NCBI GenBank assembly: GCA_004296815.1
Contig: SCVT01000580.1
Coordinates: forward strand, 1 to 8,933
DNA length: 8,933 nt
Direction: 5' to 3'
DNA from: Reyranella sp.
GTDB lineage: Bacteria; Pseudomonadota; Alphaproteobacteria; Reyranellales; Reyranellaceae
Below the pieces are notes generated by a model. The model saw only the letters and a list, made by a program, of their open reading frames with translations. It made no database searches and was not told where the DNA came from. Both the position numbers and the translations under genes were made by a program. Below are positions 6,562 through 8,933 of this stretch, in pieces. Every line of letters starts with the position of its first letter. Position 1 is the first letter of the stretch.

Positions 6562-7659
6562 TCAGGCCTTTCGCGCAAACAGGGTCTGCAGCCAGGGCCG
6601 CGGCAAGTGGACGAGCGCACCCGAGAACAGGATGACCAGCCCCTGGATCACGATCACCATCTCTCGCGTGATCTTGGGGATCTCGAAGGACAGCTCGGCG
6701 CCGCCCTGTTGCAGCGCGCCGAACAACAGCGCCGCCAGCACGATGCCCAGCGGATGGCCGCGTCCCATCAGGGCGACGGCGATGCCGGTGAAGCCGTAGC
6801 CCGCCGGAAAGTCGAGCACCAGCCGGTGATGGACACCCAGCAGCTCGTTGACGGCGACGCCGCCCGCGAGCGCGCCGGAGAGGCACATGGCCAGCATCGT
6901 CGTGCGCTTGATGCTGGTGCCGGCATAGACCGCCGCCTCGGGGTTCTGCCCCATGGTGCGGAGCGCATAGCCCCACGGCGTGTGCCACAGGAACACCCAG
7001 ACGCCGGCACAGGAGAGCAGCGCCAGCACCAGCGAGAGGTTGAGCGCCGACTGGGCGACGGAGATGCCGAACCAGGAGAGCGCCGCCTGCATCGACGGGA
7101 TCGACGCCGAATCCGCGAAGCCGCGGCTCTGCGGCGTCATCGAGCCCGGCGCGATCAGCACGTTAACCATCAGGTAGACCATCAGCGCCGAGGCCACGAA
7201 GTTGAACATGATGGTGGTGATGACGATGTGGCTGCCGCGCCAGGCCTGCATCCAGGCCGGCACCGCGGCCCAGGCGGCGCCGAAGGCAGCCGACGCCAGG
7301 ATCGCCAGCGGGATCATGAGCGGCGCGGGCAGCCAGCGGTCGAGCGCCAGCACCGCGAGCCCGCAGCCCAGGCCGCCGATATAGGCCTGGCCCTCGCCGC
7401 CGATGTTGAACAGGCCGGCATGGAAGGCGACCGCGACGGCGAGCCCCGTGAACATGAAGTTGGTGGCGTAGTAGAGCGTGTAGCCGATCGACTCCGACGA
7501 TCCGACCGCGCCCACCACCAGCAGCCGCAGCGCATGGAAGGAATCGACGCCGATGATCTTCACGATGATGCCGACGATCAGGAAAGCGAGCGCGATGTTG
7601 ACCAGCGGCAGCACGCCGATCTCGACCCAGCCAGGCAAAGGACGACGCGGCGCACTCAT
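6562..7659 (-). CDS. Nucleoside ABC transporter permease (NupP/BmpB-type, BPD_transp_2 family)
   Basis: The first inner-membrane permease of the importer, 365 residues. The N-terminal helix (about 12-37) is followed by a periplasmic stretch and FNIGGEGQ (84-91), the motif that marks this half of the Nup/Bmp permease pair. RGSHIVITTIMFNF (141-154) is the equally typical middle segment. The loop GYALRTMGQNPEAA with AGTSI (230-250) is the likely contact with the ATPase, and GYGFTGIAVALMGRGHPLG (288-306) comes near the C-terminus. The length fits the longer partner (NupP/YufP), as opposed to the shorter NupQ type encoded next. The ATG lies in an ATGA overlap with the ATPase stop, with GGGAG 10 bases upstream. 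Together the two permeases would form the pore for nucleosides, delivered by a BmpA-like binding protein that is not in view. The exact substrate range is inferred from the downstream salvage enzymes. Confidence 0.93.
   Translation of the reverse strand: MSAPRRPLPGWVEIGVLPLVNIALAFLIVGIIVKIIGVDSFHALRLLVVGAVGSSESIGYTLYYATNFMFTGLAVAVAFHAGLFNIGGEGQAYIGGLGCGLAVLALDRWLPAPLMIPLAILASAAFGAAWAAVPAWMQAWRGSHIVITTIMFNFVASALMVYLMVNVLIAPGSMTPQSRGFADSASIPSMQAALSWFGISVAQSALNLSLVLALLSCAGVWVFLWHTPWGYALRTMGQNPEAAVYAGTSIKRTTMLAMCLSGALAGGVAVNELLGVHHRLVLDFPAGYGFTGIAVALMGRGHPLGIVLAALLFGALQQGGAELSFEIPKITREMVIVIQGLVILFSGALVHLPRPWLQTLFARKA
6567..6571 (-). promoter_or_regulatory. Ribosome binding site of the second permease
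   Basis: AAAGG lies 6 bases before the GTG at 6560, across the end of the upstream permease gene. It is the reason to prefer this start over the in-frame GTG at 6620. Confidence 0.5.
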
Positions 7660-8933
7660 GCCGCTTTTGCTCCCGCCATCATGAGGCCGAGGATGCGCTC
7701 GTCGGCGTCGGCCGCAGCAACCTCACCCACGATGCGGCCGGCGAACATGACCAGGATGCGGTCGGCGAGCGACAGGATCTCGTCGAGCTCGACCGAGACC
7801 ACCAGCACGGCGCAGCCGGCGTCGCGGCTCCGCACCAGCTCGCGGCGGATGAACTCGATGGCGCCGATGTCGACGCCGCGCGTCGGCTGCCCGACCAGCA
7901 GCACCTTGGGCTCGCGCGCCATCTCGCGCGCCAGGATGAGCTTCTGCTGGTTGCCGCCGGAGAAGTGCGAGGAACGCAGGCCGGGGGCGCGCGGCCGGAC
8001 GTCGAAACGCTCCATGAGGTCGGCGCAATGCCGGCCGACCGCCGGCCCGTCGAGCAGGTAGTTGCGGCAGAAGGGCGGCCGGTCCTGGTAGCCCAGGATC
8101 GATGTTTCCGAGGCGAGGAAGGCCGGCACCAGCCCCTGGCGCAGCCGGTCCTCGGGCACGTGCGCCAGACCGAGCACTCGCATCTCCGCCGGATCGACGG
8201 GATGACCCGGATCGACGCTGCGGCCGCAGACCTCGAGGGCGCCGCCGGTCGGGCGACGGATGCCGGACAGGACCTGCAGCAGCTCGGTCTGGCCGTTGCC
8301 CGAGACGCCGGCGATGCCCACGATCTCGCCCGCCCGGACCTCGAGCGACACGTCGTCGAGCAGCCGCACACCGCGACCATCGGAGAGCGACAGATGGCGG
8401 GCCGCGAGCCTCACCTCGCCATGGCTCGGGGCCGCCTTGTCGAGGTCGAGGCGAACCTTGCGGCCGACCATCAGCTCGGCGAGCTCCTCGGCATCGGTCT
8501 CGGCCGTCGGCTTCTCGGCCACGACCTCGCCACGGCGCATGACGATCACGCGGTCGGTCGCGGCCATGATCTCGCGCAGCTTGTGGGTGATCAGGATCAC
8601 GGTGACGCCGCGGTCGCGCAGGACACCCAGGATCCCGAGCAGCCGGTCGGTCTCCTGCGGCGTCAGCACCGCGCTGGGCTCGTCGAGAATCAGGATTCGC
8701 GCGCCGCGAAACAGGACCTTGAGGATCTCGACCCGCTGCTGCTCGCCCACCGAGAGGTCGGCGACCAGCGCGTCGGGGTCGACCGCGAGCCCGTATTCGC
8801 GGGCGAGGCGCGCCAGCTCGGCGCGAGCGGCCGCGAGTCCGCCGGCCAGCAGCGGCCCGCCCTCGGCGCCCAGGATGAGATTCTCCAGCACGGTGAAGGT
8901 GTCGACCAGCATGAAATGCTGGTGGACCATGCC
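7656..8933 (-). CDS. Nucleoside ABC transporter two-domain ATPase (NupO/BmpD/RbsA-type), N-terminus off the edge
   Basis: The visible 425 residues of a tandem ATPase, usually about 500-520 long; the start codon and Walker A of domain 1 lie beyond the right edge. Counted from MVHQHF, domain 1 keeps the Q-loop (Q4), signature LSVGEQQR (59-66), Walker B ILILDEPSAVLTP and the switch THK (115-117). Domain 2 begins near 172, with P-loop GVSGNGQT (208-215), signature FSGGNQQK (323-330) and Walker B VLLVGQPTRGVD. In domain 2 the P-loop lysine is glutamine, the catalytic glutamate after Walker B is also glutamine, and there is no switch histidine (VSVELDEI). This degenerate second site is usual in the RbsA/NupO group, so one hydrolysing site is expected. 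MVHQHFMLV is typical of the Bmp/Nup branch. The methionine at 8930 is internal, not a start. Its stop overlaps the permease ATG as ATGA. The sugar or ribose importers are the alternative, made less likely by the salvage genes. Confidence 0.94.
   Translation of the reverse strand, partial: GMVHQHFMLVDTFTVLENLILGAEGGPLLAGGLAAARAELARLAREYGLAVDPDALVADLSVGEQQRVEILKVLFRGARILILDEPSAVLTPQETDRLLGILGVLRDRGVTVILITHKLREIMAATDRVIVMRRGEVVAEKPTAETDAEELAELMVGRKVRLDLDKAAPSHGEVRLAARHLSLSDGRGVRLLDDVSLEVRAGEIVGIAGVSGNGQTELLQVLSGIRRPTGGALEVCGRSVDPGHPVDPAEMRVLGLAHVPEDRLRQGLVPAFLASETSILGYQDRPPFCRNYLLDGPAVGRHCADLMERFDVRPRAPGLRSSHFSGGNQQKLILAREMAREPKVLLVGQPTRGVDIGAIEFIRRELVRSRDAGCAVLVVSVELDEILSLADRILVMFAGRIVGEVAAADADERILGLMMAGAKAA
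7670..7674 (-). promoter_or_regulatory. Ribosome binding site of the first permease
   Basis: GGGAG lies 10 bases before the ATG at 7659, inside the 3' end of the ATPase gene. The spacing is slightly long, and the ATGA overlap probably contributes coupling. Confidence 0.4.

Noticed and set aside
6558..6620. Longer form of the second permease starting at GTG 6620
   Set aside because: It would overlap the upstream permease by 59 bases and add a polar sequence foreign to the family; the GTG at 6560 has a ribosome binding site and family-like length.
5643..6635. A 330-codon open frame on the plus strand opposite the second permease
   Set aside because: Antisense to a clear permease; the product is glutamine- and arginine-rich and looks like compositional noise.
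6136..8061. A 641-codon open frame on the plus strand, opposite the two permeases and the ATPase
   Set aside because: It lies wholly antisense to three well-recognised genes, its translation is low-complexity (rich in R, H, Q, A, D) with no family resemblance, and long antisense frames are expected in DNA this rich in GC.
7790..8300. Apparent loss of catalytic residues in the second ATPase domain as a sign of a broken gene
   Set aside because: Glutamine in the P-loop and after Walker B is the normal state of domain 2 in the RbsA/NupO-type ATPases, so this is a family trait and not decay.

Overview
The window is very GC-rich and has almost no intergenic DNA. Its gene families (BmpA/Nup-type nucleoside ABC transporter parts, a short-form adenosine deaminase with a CPGSN motif, a PHYHD1-like dioxygenase, an Ugp/Mal-type sugar ABC ATPase) fit a soil or aquatic alphaproteobacterium, such as a Rhodospirillales/Reyranella- or Rhizobiales-like genome. 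This placement is an inference from protein style and base composition, not from a marker gene.

Layout. Positions 2-526 (+) hold the C-terminal part of a carbohydrate-type (UgpC/MalK family) ABC ATPase, cut by the left edge. All the rest, from 531 to the right edge, is one tightly packed minus-strand operon, read from right to left. Its order is: a two-domain nucleoside ABC ATPase (partial, start beyond the right edge), two membrane permeases, cytidine deaminase, purine-nucleoside phosphorylase, thymidine phosphorylase, a phytanoyl-CoA-dioxygenase-family Fe(II)/2-oxoglutarate enzyme, adenosine deaminase, and a secreted class C (e(P4)-like) HAD acid phosphatase/5'-nucleotidase. The eight gene junctions are four 4-base overlaps (ATGA or GTGA), one direct abutment and three gaps of 1, 1 and 5 bases, so the genes are almost certainly cotranscribed and translationally coupled. 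No promoter is visible; it should lie beyond position 8933, probably next to a BmpA-type substrate-binding protein.

How the genes fit together. The phosphatase could strip phosphate from nucleotides in the periplasm. The ABC transporter would import the nucleosides. Cytidine and adenosine deaminases would convert them to uridine/deoxyuridine and inosine/deoxyinosine. The two phosphorylases would then release bases and (deoxy)ribose-1-phosphate. The one member with no assigned place in this scheme is the dioxygenase between deoA and add. It is the best candidate for undescribed biology here: possibly an oxidative enzyme for modified nucleosides or bases. No RNA genes, mobile elements, CRISPR arrays or stretches of more than 5 non-coding bases between genes were found.
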